From Loxodes magnus (taxonomy: Eukaryota > Ciliophora > Karyorelictea > Loxodida > Loxodidae): a stretch of 64,000 nucleotides of DNA. A program made the position numbers and the translations under genes. The notes beneath the pieces were generated by a model. That model did no database searches and had not been told where the DNA came from. It worked only from the letters and a program-made list of their open reading frames with translations. This document shows positions 24,293-35,574 of this stretch, piece after piece. The stretch is taken from NCBI GenBank assembly GCA_946699065.1, contig CAMPDV010001223.1, forward strand, positions 62,001 to 126,000, given 5' to 3'. Each line of letters starts with the position of its first letter. The stretch's first letter is position 1.

Positions 24293-27259
24293 TCAAAAAT
24301 CCAAATCAACTTCTATGTCGCTTTCTTCAAATTCCTCATCTTCAAATTCCTCATCTTCAAATTCCTCATATCCATTAAATATTTTTATTTTTTTAAACTT
24401 CTCTTTTAATCTAATAAACTAGTCTTCAAATTCAAAGTCCAAAAAAGTTACCTTTAAAATTCTTAAGTTTTTATAAATAGGATAAGGCTATTCATTTTCA
24501 TCATTTATTGGAAATGTGTTATTTGTAATTTAATTTCCACTTAAATCTAATGTTTATAATCTAGTTGCTAGTTATAATATTTTAGCAATATCTTAATCAT
24601 TTAGATTTAAACTATTAAGTTATAAGCTATTTAGCTATCTTATTTATACTATTTAATCTATCCAATTTTAATTTCCTTTTATTGTTAGTTAGTTCAGTTT
24701 TAATGTTTGTAAATATAGATTATTTTAGTTTATTACTTAGAAAAGCTAGCTGTTTATTTAAGTTAGTTAAGCAAGTTCTATTTACTTTAATCTTTTACAT
24801 TGTTAGAAAATAAAACTTAAAGTTTAGTGTGTTATTTGATTTAAGTCAATTAAACTTATTTATTCATAGTTCTATCCATAATTACCTATTTACTAAAGAG
24901 AAGAATTAGTAAGTTGTACTAAGCTTTTTAGTTTAAGTGACTAGATGTTATTTGCATTTTATAAAAGAATCTACATATTTTAATCACTAAAACTCTAACT
25001 ATCTTCAATACTAACTTTATATAGTTTACTATACTTAACTCCAAAATATTATTCAAATGCTTCTCTCTCAAAATTACCTTTTACCAATAAGCTTTATATT
25101 TTTCCATTTCTAACTTAATCGAAAATTTCCTAAGAAGAATCATAAAAATCAATAGCATTTAAGTTAGGACATAAATAAGTAAATTAAGAAGTATCTTAAG
25201 GATTGTTAATACTTAGTTCTTCGATGAATTATCCTTTTTATTCTAAATAGTCTTTTATATACTCTTATTATAGTTAAGGGATTTTTATTATTAGAATTCT
25301 AACTTTATTTAAGTTCATACAATATTAAGTTAAAAACTTTCCTTTCAATTCTTAAGTAGTTTAACTAGATTCTTAATAAATGATTTCTAATTTCTCAAGA
25401 TTTATTAAATATTAAATAAAATATAAATCATCATCCTTATAGCAACCTTTAAGTACTAAATTTTTTAAGTTTTAGTAAGGTAAAAAATTAGAAATAATAA
25501 ATGATTTTGAATAACTTAAAAGAGAAAAGTCTAGTAATTAATCTTTTTTTCCTTATTTTAAGTTAGTTCATTATCTAAATAGTAGACTATAATATAACTT
25601 ATTTTATAATTAATCTATCAAATGTTGAGATAAATTATTTAAATCAACTACTAGCTTTATTACATCTACATTCTATATTTATTTTATAGTTCAATTTATC
25701 TTGCTTTTTATATAATCTTCAGTTCCATAAAATGTTTTAATCTTTAAAAGCTAGAATTTATAATTATAGGAATAGAAAAACTTATTAGTTTTTTGTAAAG
25801 TGCAAATATCTTTAATCTTGAGGAATTCAAATATTTTATTAAGAATATTTTAAGTTTACTAGATTAGTAAGTGATAGCTTTACTTTTATTTTTTTCTTAA
25901 TTAATCTTGATAATTTAAATTTAATGACTAAGTAAAGCATTTTTATTAGATGAGAGATTAATTCATATTTTTATTAACTTTAAAATAAAAAGAGTCAAAA
26001 ATTCAACCATCATTGAATAATAACTACGATTATTTTCCTAAAAATTATGATTCAAATAATAAACCTTCATATTTATCACCATATTTTCATTTATAAATTC
26101 CTTATCCATGCATTTTATCTTTCAATCACTCTCCTTCATAAACATTTCCATTAGCATAAACATTTATTCCTTTTCCTTCTCGTAATTCATTGATTCATTA
26201 TCCTTCATATTTATCACCATTTTTTCATTTATAAATTCCTTATCCATGCATTTCATCTTTTAATCACTCTCCTTCATAAGAATTTTCATTAGCATAAACC
26301 ATTATGCCTTTTCCTTCTCTTAATCCATTTACAAAATGGCCTTCATATTTATCACCCTTTTTTCATTTGTAAATTCCTTATCCATGCATTTCATCTTTTA
26401 ATCACTCTCCTTCATAAGAATTTTCATTAGCATAAACCATTATGCTTTTTCCTTCTCTTAATCCATTTACAAAATGGCCTTCATATTTATCACCCTTTTT
26501 TCATTTGTAAATTCCTTATCCATGCATTTCATCTTTTAATCACTCTCCTTCATAAGAATTTTCATTAGCATAAACCATTATACCTTTTCCTTCTCTTAAT
26601 CCATTTACAAAATGTCCTTCATATTTATCACCCTTTTTTCATTTATAAATTCCTAATCCACTTTTTTTATCTTTTAATCACTCTCCTTCATAAACATCTC
26701 CACTAACATAAACCATTATGCCTTTTCCTTCTTTTAATCCATTTATAAATTATCCTTCATATTTTTATCCTTTTTTTCATTTGTAAATTCCCTATCCATG
26801 CATTTTATCTTTTAATCACTCTCCTTCATAAACATCTCCATTTTCATAAACCATTATTCCTTTCCCTTATCTTAATCCATTTACAAAATGGCCTTCATAT
26901 TTACTTCCATCTTTTCATTTATAAATTCCTTACCCATTCATTATGTTGTTTTTTCATTCTCCTTCGTATTGTGACCCATTTATTAATTTTAATTCTCCAC
27001 TTCCTTATACTTTGTTATTTTCAAATTATCCTTCATATTTATTTCCACTTTTTCAGATATAAATTCCTAATCCTTTTTTTTTACCTTTTGATCATTCTCC
27101 TTCGTAAATATCTTAATTCTCGTAAAACATTGTTCCTCTTCCTTATCTCTATCCTTAATAAATCTATCCAACATATTTCCTTTTATTCTTTCATCTTTAA
27201 ACTCCATAAAGTGTTTTTTCTTAGTTTTGTGATCCGCTTTTAAGACTTTTCTCTTTCAT
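24293..27259 (-). CDS. MORN-repeat/leucine-rich-repeat protein, short form, 988 aa
   Basis: One unbroken frame of 989 codons runs from ATG (27259) to TGA (24293). The N-terminal part is an array of MORN motifs (YEGEW, GQGIYKW, YEGxFVNGLREGKG), six regular 46-residue double units plus weaker ones at the start. The C-terminal half is a leucine-rich-repeat region with LxxLxLxxN-type periods, ending in an acidic tail with a repeated DEEFE motif. MORN arrays usually bind membranes or act as scaffolds; LRRs bind proteins. The Trp of YEGEW is TGA in every unit, while the gene's last codon is also TGA. The copy in the right arm ends at TGA at the same place, which supports it as the stop. Confidence 0.85.
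24318..24368 (-). repeat. 15-bp tandem repeat coding for acidic tail
   Basis: TCTTCAAATTCCTCA occurs three times in a row (on the plus strand), coding for repeated DEEFE on the minus strand. The right-arm gene has only one unit, so the left protein carries about ten extra acidic residues. Confidence 0.8.
26060..27240 (-). repeat. 138-bp MORN unit array, 6 regular units
   Basis: A TCACTCTCCTTCATAA block recurs every 138 bases at about 26126, 26263, 26401, 26539, 26677 and 26815, with two more diverged units after it. Each unit codes for two 23-residue MORN repeats. Units differ mainly at positions that also vary in the right-arm array. Confidence 0.9.
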
Positions 27260-27439
27260 TTTATAATTTAGCAAAAATATTAAGAAATAATGCTTATTTG
27301 GCAGTATTAAATAGAAATTACTATTTTATTAGATTTTTAATTAAATGATTATGATTTATAATTATTGCTCTATTATTTTATTTATTACTTTATTCAATCT
27401 ATGTACTTAAATTTATATACTCCTTGTACTAATTCCAAG

Positions 27440-27910
27440 GAGTATTACAAAGCATAGATAAAAAAGTTAGACCAAGATTTTTGAATAATGCAACACAAAG
27501 AGAAGAAGATTTTATGAAGCAAGAAAAGATATACCAAGACTTGAAACAAGAGTTAATAAAAAAGAAACAGAATTAAATAAAATGGAATAAAAACAAACCT
27601 AAAATATCAGTTAAGCAATCACAAAGGAAATTAAAAATTTTAAGCAAGAGCATAAACTTTCTAGAAAAAATGCTACATCTGTAGTAACACATGACATCTC
27701 TGATGAAACTCCAAATAAAGCAATAAAACTCAATAGAAGATTTGAAAAGGCCTTACTATCTTTTATCTAATAAGGGATGGAAGATTTCGGAAGAAGAAAC
27801 TGTATCAATAAACGAAGCAAAAACCAGAGTTTAACTGCTTTTAGACTAGGAAATCTGGGGACCTTATCATTACTCAAGGAAGAGAGAAATCTTTAATTAA
27901 ACATTTTATT
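27440..27910 (+). other. Conserved stretch between arms, possibly coding
   Basis: Kept between both inverted-repeat arms (matching 45730-46200) at about 95% by eye. The plus strand translates to a Lys/Glu/Gln-rich chain in two frames, one of which ends ...LLLDQEIWGPYHYSRKREIF. A one-base indel near 27500 separates the arms, so at least one copy is frameshifted in any frame. It may be a separate small gene upstream of, and divergent from, the MORN-LRR gene. Confidence 0.3.
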
Positions 27911-27969
27911 TTCCTATTAAAACTTTTGATTTGATATAATTTTATTCAAATTATCTATATTATTTTAAA

Positions 27970-28380
27970 AATACATTTTTGATGTGGTTCCACCATTGAT
28001 AGATTCACCACGGATTAATAATTTTTCTCTTTTCTATTTTTTAAATCAAAAATTTGAATTCCTTCTTATTCTTATGTCTGACAAATCTGTCCGAAGGCTG
28101 GAGTATGAGGGTAATAAAGGAATTCCAAATTTTGTAGTAAAATACATCAAAGATTTAAGTTTTTTTAAGTTAAAAAAATTAAGAGTTTAATTCGTTTCAG
28201 CTGCCAAAGATATTTCTTTTCAGGTCTCGTGAATCAGCCAAAGCAGTGTAAAACATAGTCCGATTATGAGTACTTAACTTTGCTTAACTTCATCAACCTC
28301 CGATGAAGCTATCCTTTTCTTCATCCCTCGATTAATGGCCTAAGTTTTAGCTGAGGTTTCCAAGTTAAGAAATTATAAAT
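27970..28380. other. Less AT-rich conserved stretch between arms
   Basis: This part has more balanced base composition and is kept in the right arm at about 45270-45670. Both strands give protein-like translations, so I cannot choose a strand. A one- or two-base difference near 28130 (GTAGTAAAA here, GTAGAAAA in the other arm) breaks any shared frame at that place. Confidence 0.25.
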
Positions 28381-28872
28381 TTTAGAACTTCCATATTTTA
28401 TAATATATAATTAATTAAGTTGCTAGATACATAAAAAATATGAAAATAAGATAAAATAAGTTTTATTTTTTATTATCTGTAAATTAAATAAAAAGTTTAT
28501 AATTTTTATCTCTTATTTTCAGATTTTATCAAATTCTCTTTATGATTAGTATCTTTTTATAATGCTTATTTTCCTATAAATTTATCCTTATGCAAAGCAG
28601 TAAAATATTTTGAAATTATTCCTATTAAATCTTCAATATTAAATTAATGGTTTATATAACCTTTCTTACTTTTTTATTTCATATTTTAAAAATAATCATT
28701 TTTAACATATTTTAATAGACTTTTTTTTAATTGCTATTGAAGAGCATTTTCTTTCCCTTTTTTTAATTAAAAATTGTTGTTTTCAATTAGATTTATAACT
28801 AAGTTTAAATTAAGTTAGACAGTTCTTTTACTATTTAGCTTTTTATTATATTAATATATTTTATAAAATAAA

Positions 28873-29780
28873 ATGGCTAGCATCAAGAAGAGTTTCTTTA
28901 CCATCTCCTCAGAGTATCAGAGAAAAATAGAAGCACTTCTCTTACTATGTCTTAACTTCATAAGTTTAATCTTCTTCAGACCAACAATTAGCAAGTAAAG
29001 AAGATTTAAAGAAAAAATTCAAAGAAAAAAGTTAAAAAAGCGCTAAAAATCTCCATTGAAAACTAAAAAAGAAGACTATTCATCAGAATCACTAAAAGTA
29101 ATAAAGAAATAAAAAATAAATGAAGAAGTTAAAGTATGATAATTCAATATAGACCCTGATACCTTTGAATTAGATAATATTGAAATAGAACAAATGGACT
29201 CTTTTTAGATGATAAAGTTGATTTATACACTTATTAAAAAACTAAAAAAACTTGATGAGAATTTAAACTCATAGAAGGAAGAAATATTCGAAATAAGTTA
29301 AGAACTAATAAATCATGAAGATGATGATGAAGTCATATTATAGACAGAAGAACTAAAGCGAAATCTATAGACGAATGATAGGATTAGAGAATGATTTCGA
29401 ATAATGAGAGAGCGAGGCGAGAAAAATTGAGTAAATTAGATTCAATACTAAAATAAATTGAAGAAAATTTGAAGAAGATTTCAAAAGGAATCTTTATGAA
29501 AAAAGAAAGACAAGAAAGAATGCTTTATAGACAAAGAGAAAGATTCTACATTTACAACAGTACGTGACACTTATGTCCGAAGTTTCCAAGACAAAAAAGA
29601 ATAAGAAATAACATCTGACAAAATATTAATTTTTAGGAATCGAAAGAAAGATCTATTAAATTTTACCACTCATGAACCGGAAAAATTAGGAGAAAGAAAC
29701 AAGATTTAAGATTAAAGGCAAGATCGGAAGAATTTAGGAGAAGGCTGATTATAAAAAAACAATTTTATTTTTAAGTCAAA
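28873..29780 (+). pseudogene. Zinc-knuckle family copy, left arm, degenerate
   Basis: Starts MASIKKSFFT, alignable with MEGLKKGFYT of the intact member at 30143-30994. An acidic helical middle region follows, then a degenerate knuckle reading FYIYNSTWHLCPKF, in which the first two Cys are aromatic residues. The first ~200 bases differ from the right-arm copy by indels that shift the frame. It is a decayed member of the same family that now contains the insertion a short distance downstream. Confidence 0.5.
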
Positions 29781-30097
29781 GGCGAACTATATTAATGATT
29801 AAGGTTTTTATTGGCATTTTGTATAGAGTAAAACCGTGATGATTCTGAAAATGGATTTATTCATGTCAAATTATTATTAGTAGATAAATTTCAGATCTTA
29901 ATTTATAATTTTTATATTTAATAATATTTTATTTGAAATACAAATAGATCACACAATTAGACAAGTCGAAATTAGCAGATATAAATAATTCTAAAAATTC
30001 TTAATTATGAATGTATTACATTTCCTTGGATGTAATATCTTAATATACTATTAAGTTGATAAGTTGAATTATAAAAAGCTAGTAAGAAGAAACTTTC

Positions 30098-31022
30098 GAT
30101 TTTGAAAATTATTCAATTCAATTTAAATGTTGTGCAGTAGCTTCAAGCCTCCTAATAAAATAAAAGTTTTTCAATCTTGGTGGTTTTTCTTCTTGATTCT
30201 CTCTTGTCCCAATTCTCATCTTCTCTATTCTTGAAGTTCCTGATTGTTTTTATTTTTTCTTGTATATTTGTCCGTCTTTATTGCAATACAGTTTCTTTCA
30301 TTTCCTTTTCTTCTTTAATTCAGTATTCTTTCTTGAATTTTTAGAATTTCTTACATCTTCTGTTCAGATGATTCTGGCTTTTACAAAAGTAACATTTCTT
30401 CTTTATCTTTCTAGCCGGTTCCATCTTGATTACCTGCTCTTCTTCTATTTCCATTTTGTCGATCTTAGGAATTTCTTGTCTCTAACTTAATATTATTTCC
30501 TTATTCTAATCTTGTATCGTTTTTATTGAGGCGCTCATCTGTTTCAACTCTTCCTACTGATACTTCCAGAGAGTGTCAAGCTCCCTTTCCCAATTTGCCA
30601 TTCGAAGCTCTCTTGAGTCCTGTTGCTCAATTAAATCCATTAGCTTCGTATTTTCCTTCTTGAGCTTCTTAACCTCTTCCTATTGGTTTATGACTACCTT
30701 AATTAATTGTTCTATGCTCAACTACCCGGATGGATAGACTTTCGACACCTCCTAATGTAGAGCCGACTTAGGCTGCTTCCTTGGCTTTTCCTGCGTTAAC
30801 AGAGTGAGTTCATGGCTTGTCCTAGCAATTGGATATTCTTCCCTGGGTAAGGAAGATTAATATTACTTCACCGGAGTTTAGTCTTATTAAGAAGAAGATT
30901 AGGGTTAAGTGTAAGACGACTGATTAAGAGTGGCTTCTGGTTTCCTCTCCTATTTCTTGGAGGTGGTGTAGAAACCTTTCTTTAAGCCTTCCATTTTTTT
31001 CCTTTGATTTTTGAAAATTATT
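30098..31022. mobile_element. 0.9-kb insertion with direct repeats, left arm only
   Basis: The 14-mer TTTTGAAAATTATT occurs at 30100-30113 and again at 31009-31022, flanking a segment absent from the right arm. There the empty site has a single copy (43544-43560, reverse complement). The segment consists almost only of one intact zinc-knuckle gene with short flanks. A target-site duplication of 14 or more bases fits insertion of a retro-copied or mobile unit. Loss from the right arm by recombination between the direct repeats is the alternative. No terminal inverted repeats or poly(A) tail were seen. Confidence 0.7.
30143..30994 (-). CDS. Coiled-coil/CCHC zinc-knuckle protein, 283 aa (Gag-like)
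   Basis: One frame runs from ATG (30994) to TGA (30143), 284 codons. Residues 1-90 are Gln/Ser-rich. Residues about 93-175 are a charged helix typical of a coiled coil. Residues 201-214, CYFCKSQNHLNRRC, are a perfect CX2CX4HX4C zinc knuckle (C201, C204, H209, C214), and a basic tail follows. This order (coil, then knuckle) resembles retroelement Gag or ORF1 nucleic-acid-binding proteins, but no reverse transcriptase or protease was found beside it. An in-frame TGA at 30320-30322 falls where a paralogue has TGG. At least five degenerate relatives lie in the window; this is the only one with all four zinc ligands. Confidence 0.75.
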
Positions 31023-31505
31023 TAAACATTTTAAGTTTTATAAAAGTAAATTATAAAGATTAAAAAGTACAAATATAGGTAACCTATTTAAATATTAGCT
31101 TTAGAATAAACATTAAAAACAAAAGTTTATTTTGATGTCTATTTATATTAATTACAAATTTATTAAAAGGAACTTGATATTATTACGGAGAAATTGAGCA
31201 GTCTACAATATTATATCTTTAATGAAGATTGTTTAATTTCTTTTATTTTTTAAGAGCATAAAGATGAGAAAATATTAAAAAAGTGCTTAGAGATTTAGTA
31301 ATAATTATAAATTAAAAAGGAAAGTATTAAATGCTAGCTATTAATAAATAATTAAAAAAAGGTATATTTAAATTTTCTATTATCAGTTTTAATTTAACTT
31401 TAATTAAGAAAATATTGTTTTCGTATCATTTTAAAATATTTAGCATTGATTAAAATAGAATCTCTACTATATAATTTTTAATTTATCAATTTTCAAATTT
31501 AAGTT

Positions 31506-33690
31506 AATTAAAATTTAATATGTTTTTACCATATTATATGTATGTAATAGAATATGTTTTGCAACTTTCATCTCAATAATCTTAACTTATTTTACTTTAA
31601 TCATTTTCTTCTTCACCTGATCTCTAACCATTTGCTCCAATAACTCTTCTGATTGCTAGTTATTTTATAAATTATAGATTTTCTACGAAGAAACTTTGAA
31701 TGATATATTTAATTCTTAAATAAATGTATGAAAATAGTCTTAGAGAAGGGAAGTTATGATTTATATAATTTGGATTATAGGTTAAAAGTATAAATAATGA
31801 ATAATTCCCGCTTTCTTGAACGTATAGGTTTAATTAAGAAATATATTAATAAGTGTCTCATTGCTGGTAAATAAAAATATCATAGTGTTATATTTAATAG
31901 TGTCTTTATTTAAAATAATACTAAAAATTGTACTAAAAGTATATAAATTGTAAATTGATACTATTTCTCAATTTATTGTTTTTTTAATATAATGTAAGTA
32001 TAAATTTTGTATTTCTGTTAATCAATGTTATTGTTTAAATGTTCCAAATAAGTAAGCATTGCATTCTTACCTCTTATTGCATCTTTATAAAATGTCTATT
32101 CTATTTTATTTAAAAATGTATTTAAATATATTTGCTGTTAGCATCTTAAAGATGTATTTGAAAATGCTAAGTTAGTGATGTTAAATTCTTAAAATATTTA
32201 AGGTTAACTTTATTAGTTTTGTTAAAAAGAAATGGTACATTTTAGTTAGGATAAGCATAAGGTTTAGTGTAAAGTTGATGTAGTCTTTGAAATAAATAAT
32301 TGAAATGTAGCATAAAGAATAAGCAATTAATGTAAATATTAGATTACTTCTTATACATAATTACATTATTTTAATAATTGATAACTTATAGCCAATTAGC
32401 TAAAATTTAAATTTGAAGTGTTAAAAAGTTAGATAGGAATAAGATATTGTAACTAATATTTATTTTGAATAAATTTAAATTTTAAGCTTTTAGTTATATA
32501 TAGTTTTGTTCTTAAATAAATTACTTAAATAGAAAATACTTTAATTTCTATTAAGTTTTTAAATTTATACTTTTTATATGATTGGCAGCATTAAAATAAA
32601 TATGTTATAGAAAATATACATAACTCTATGCTTTTTATTTTTGAAACTATAAAGTGATAAAAGTAAGTTATTATACTAAAGTAATTTTAATAAATAGTCT
32701 TTAATTTTATACATTTTACTATTATACATTTAAATTAATTTTTCACAGAATAAATTACGAGTTTAAAAACTAAGACTAATATTATAATCTTATTAAAACT
32801 ATTAATTGCTTATTATTTTAAAAAGTAAAAAGATATTTAAAATAAGTTATTAAAAAGTAATTAGTTTAAATATTTTTATTTTACACCAACTTATAAGTTT
32901 TATATCAACAAATATATCAACAATATTTATTAATGCTTCTTACCCTTATTTAAAATTACTATTTCAATTCTTAAAAATTAACTTACCAAATTTAACTATA
33001 AACTATTAGAATCAATCATTAATCAAATATTTCAACATAATAACATATACCAAATATACTTATATATTAGATTTATAATCAAAAACTACATTTAAATCTT
33101 CATTTTCAATTCATATTAGATAATCATATTTTAAAACCATTTAGTTAGAACAGCTATATTAACAAAAAATCAATTAAGAATATATTTAGTTAAGTATATT
33201 TTATAATTTATTCATTATTTAAATGATACTGCAACAAAATTAATTTTTCATAGATTCATGTTTTTTATTTTTAACATATAAACATATTAAAACATTAAAT
33301 CATTATTTAAAAGAATTGCTTTACGTTAAAGTCAACTATTTAATAAGTATTATACAAAATTCTATTATTATTGTATTACAAAAATTACATCAAATCAACT
33401 TTTTACTTATTTCACCTTTACTAAAATTTGTCTTATTACTTAATCTTCTCTTTTATTTTTTTATATCTATAATACTTAAAGATATGCAACCAAATTACTA
33501 AAACTTAAAAGTTATATCACTTTTACTTTTAATCTTTTATATTTTTAAATATAATAATAAAATCTGTTTTTAAGATATCAAATAGAAATTTTATTTAATT
33601 AAATAGTTTCGTTATTTAAATTTAAAAAGAACATATTAAAGAATATTAAAACATTTATAATAAAAAATAATTTTAAGTTTTTCAGTTTTG
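31506..33690. other. AT-rich spacer, no supported gene
   Basis: Strongly AT-rich. A plus-strand stretch near 32150-32340 reads with Cys and His spaced somewhat like a small zinc finger, but no start, paralogue or family match supports it. Confidence 0.35.
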
Positions 33691-34582
33691 GGAACTTTCA
33701 AATCTTTCAGAAAGACAGCAGTTAGTGCTTCTCGTTTTTAATTAAAAAAATTTAGATCGACAAATTTTAGCAAGATTGGAAACTTGAATTTCTCCAGGTT
33801 TTCCTTCTTTTTACTTGAAATCTTAATCTTGTATATCTAACAGTTTGATTGCAATACATTCTTTTCATTTGACTTTTTCTTTTTTTTTCTTCTGTTACTT
33901 TTGGATCCAATATTTTCTTTATTTCTATTAGAATTCCAAACACTTTCGATAAAGATGTCATACTCTTCCATAGCAGAAGTATTTATTTTTGTATTTCTGT
34001 GATTTTCCTTTTCTTATTTGATTTTCTTTGCTTTCGATCTCCACTTGCACAACTTCAATTTCGCTTTACTCTGTCCTTGATGGTTTATCTTCTTATTTTT
34101 AGCTCGTACTGCCAATTAGGTAGTCTATCTGGCCTAGTTTTGCTTGAGATTCCAGAAGTTATCCATTTCCCTTTCTTAGGTTATAAATATAGACTCATTA
34201 TGTTCCTCATTTTTCTCTTTTTGCTCCAGTTTCAGAATAAACTTTTCATTCAAAATCTTCAGTTTTTTAACTTCTTCTTGGAGGTTTACGGCCATAAACG
34301 CAAGCTGTGAAGTGTTTGTTTTCTCCTTTCCAAAGTTGAATTCATGGACTGCCTGATGCATGAAAATTTATTGTTATTTCCTTAGCTTTTTAGCAATAGT
34401 TGGATTTTAAGTAGTCTGCTTGTATCTTTTCTCTGTCTTTACGAGTTATTGAGTCTATTGTTATTAAGAAGAGGGTAGTAATAAGTTGAAGATGTAAGAG
34501 AAGTAGGTTGAGGTTTAGTTTCTGCTGTGAGGTGGTAGGTGTTGTTAAAGGTAATAGTAGTTGATATTAAATTTGGGGGCAT
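33690..34582 (-). pseudogene. Zinc-knuckle family copy, frameshifted
   Basis: The minus strand keeps family landmarks: NLQEEVKKLK (intact copy INQQEEVKKLK), then EREMDNFW (intact EREL DTLW), then a degenerate knuckle YFCYGRVWHLYRKC near 33955-34000 lacking the first Cys, then KYWIQKQ (intact EYWIKEE). The Trp in KYWI is TGG (33907-33909) where the intact copy has TGA. The N-terminal part from ATG 34582 is in a different frame from the coil, so at least one frameshift is present. A decayed copy. Confidence 0.6.
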
Positions 34583-35574
34583 TATGTAATTGATAACTAA
34601 TGACTTAAATTAAAGAATTGAATAAGATATTTAATGATTAAATTTATATTTAACTAGTATTTTAACTTTTACACTTATAAAATTGCTAAATAACAATCTA
34701 TTTATTTTTTATTTTTTACAGTAGTAATTTTAAGAGAAAATCTTTATTTAGCTTAATTTGAGTTTAACTATAGTAGCCATTGCTTATTTACTTAGCAATA
34801 AGATAAATCTAATTGTTTACAAATTTTATATTAAAAAGTCAGATTAATCACTTATAGTAAATGCTTCTTATATTATGCTTCTGTTAGCAGCTAAGTTTTA
34901 ATAAAAAATATATACAATTTATTATTTTTTTTCTAGGTTTTTATTGTCTAAATGGAAGACTAAATAATTAATGAGCATAAATAGGTTGTTATTTCATATA
35001 TTCAGTTGTTCTAACTTTGAATAAATTGGAAAAAATGTTGTACGTACTAAATAAGAAAGTTTGTGTTGATTGTAGTTAAAGTAATGTATTTGAATTATAT
35101 GAAATACTAAAGTATTTGATAAAATATGAAAAAGCTTAATAATTAGGAATAAATATAAATAATTAGTTCTATATTGGTTAAATAACAATTCAAAAGTTAT
35201 TTATCTATTTATGATTATTTACACCATTTATTTATTAATCTATCTAAAGTATTATCTATCTTTGTTCAAATAAATCTATTATGTAAATAAAAAGCTGATT
35301 TTTATTAAAGTTTTCCAATTTAAAGATGCTAAAAATATTTCTAACAGGTTATTTCTTTATTTTTTTAATTAAATACATTTATTTTATACTAATAGATTCA
35401 TTTATTTTCATATCCCTTTTTTCATTAGAGCAAATAATTAATTTATAAAGATCTTATTTCTGAATACTTAAAGTACATAATAAATTAGTTTAGTATAAGA
35501 TATTGAGAGAAATAAGAAATAAACTAGAGATAGTAAAGTAGAGCAAATGTATATAGTGATAAGGAAATAAAATA
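34583..35574. other. AT-rich spacer
   Basis: AT-rich, with no motif or anchored frame. Confidence 0.5.

Larger units (their letters stand above)
24240..31505. repeat. Large inverted repeat, left arm
   Basis: The reverse complement of this segment matches 43060-53235 gene for gene: MORN-LRR gene, a conserved stretch near 27440-28380, a decayed zinc-knuckle gene, and the AT-rich flank ending near 31505. Intergenic parts are as well kept as genic ones. The arms differ by the number of MORN units and by a 0.9-kb insertion present only here. Confidence 0.93.

Noticed and set aside
26971..27243. Hydrophobic 90-residue frame on the plus strand, repeated on the minus strand at 46397-46669
   Set aside because: It is the antisense shadow of the MORN start region in both inverted-repeat arms.
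27970..28380. A membrane protein or a divergent small gene on either strand
   Set aside because: Three frames on two strands gave equally protein-like text, and the arms differ by frame-breaking indels, so no call is justified.
33316..33501. Hydrophobic 61-residue frame resembling membrane segments
   Set aside because: It lies in very AT-rich spacer with no paralogue; Leu/Ile/Phe/Tyr-rich frames are expected there by composition.
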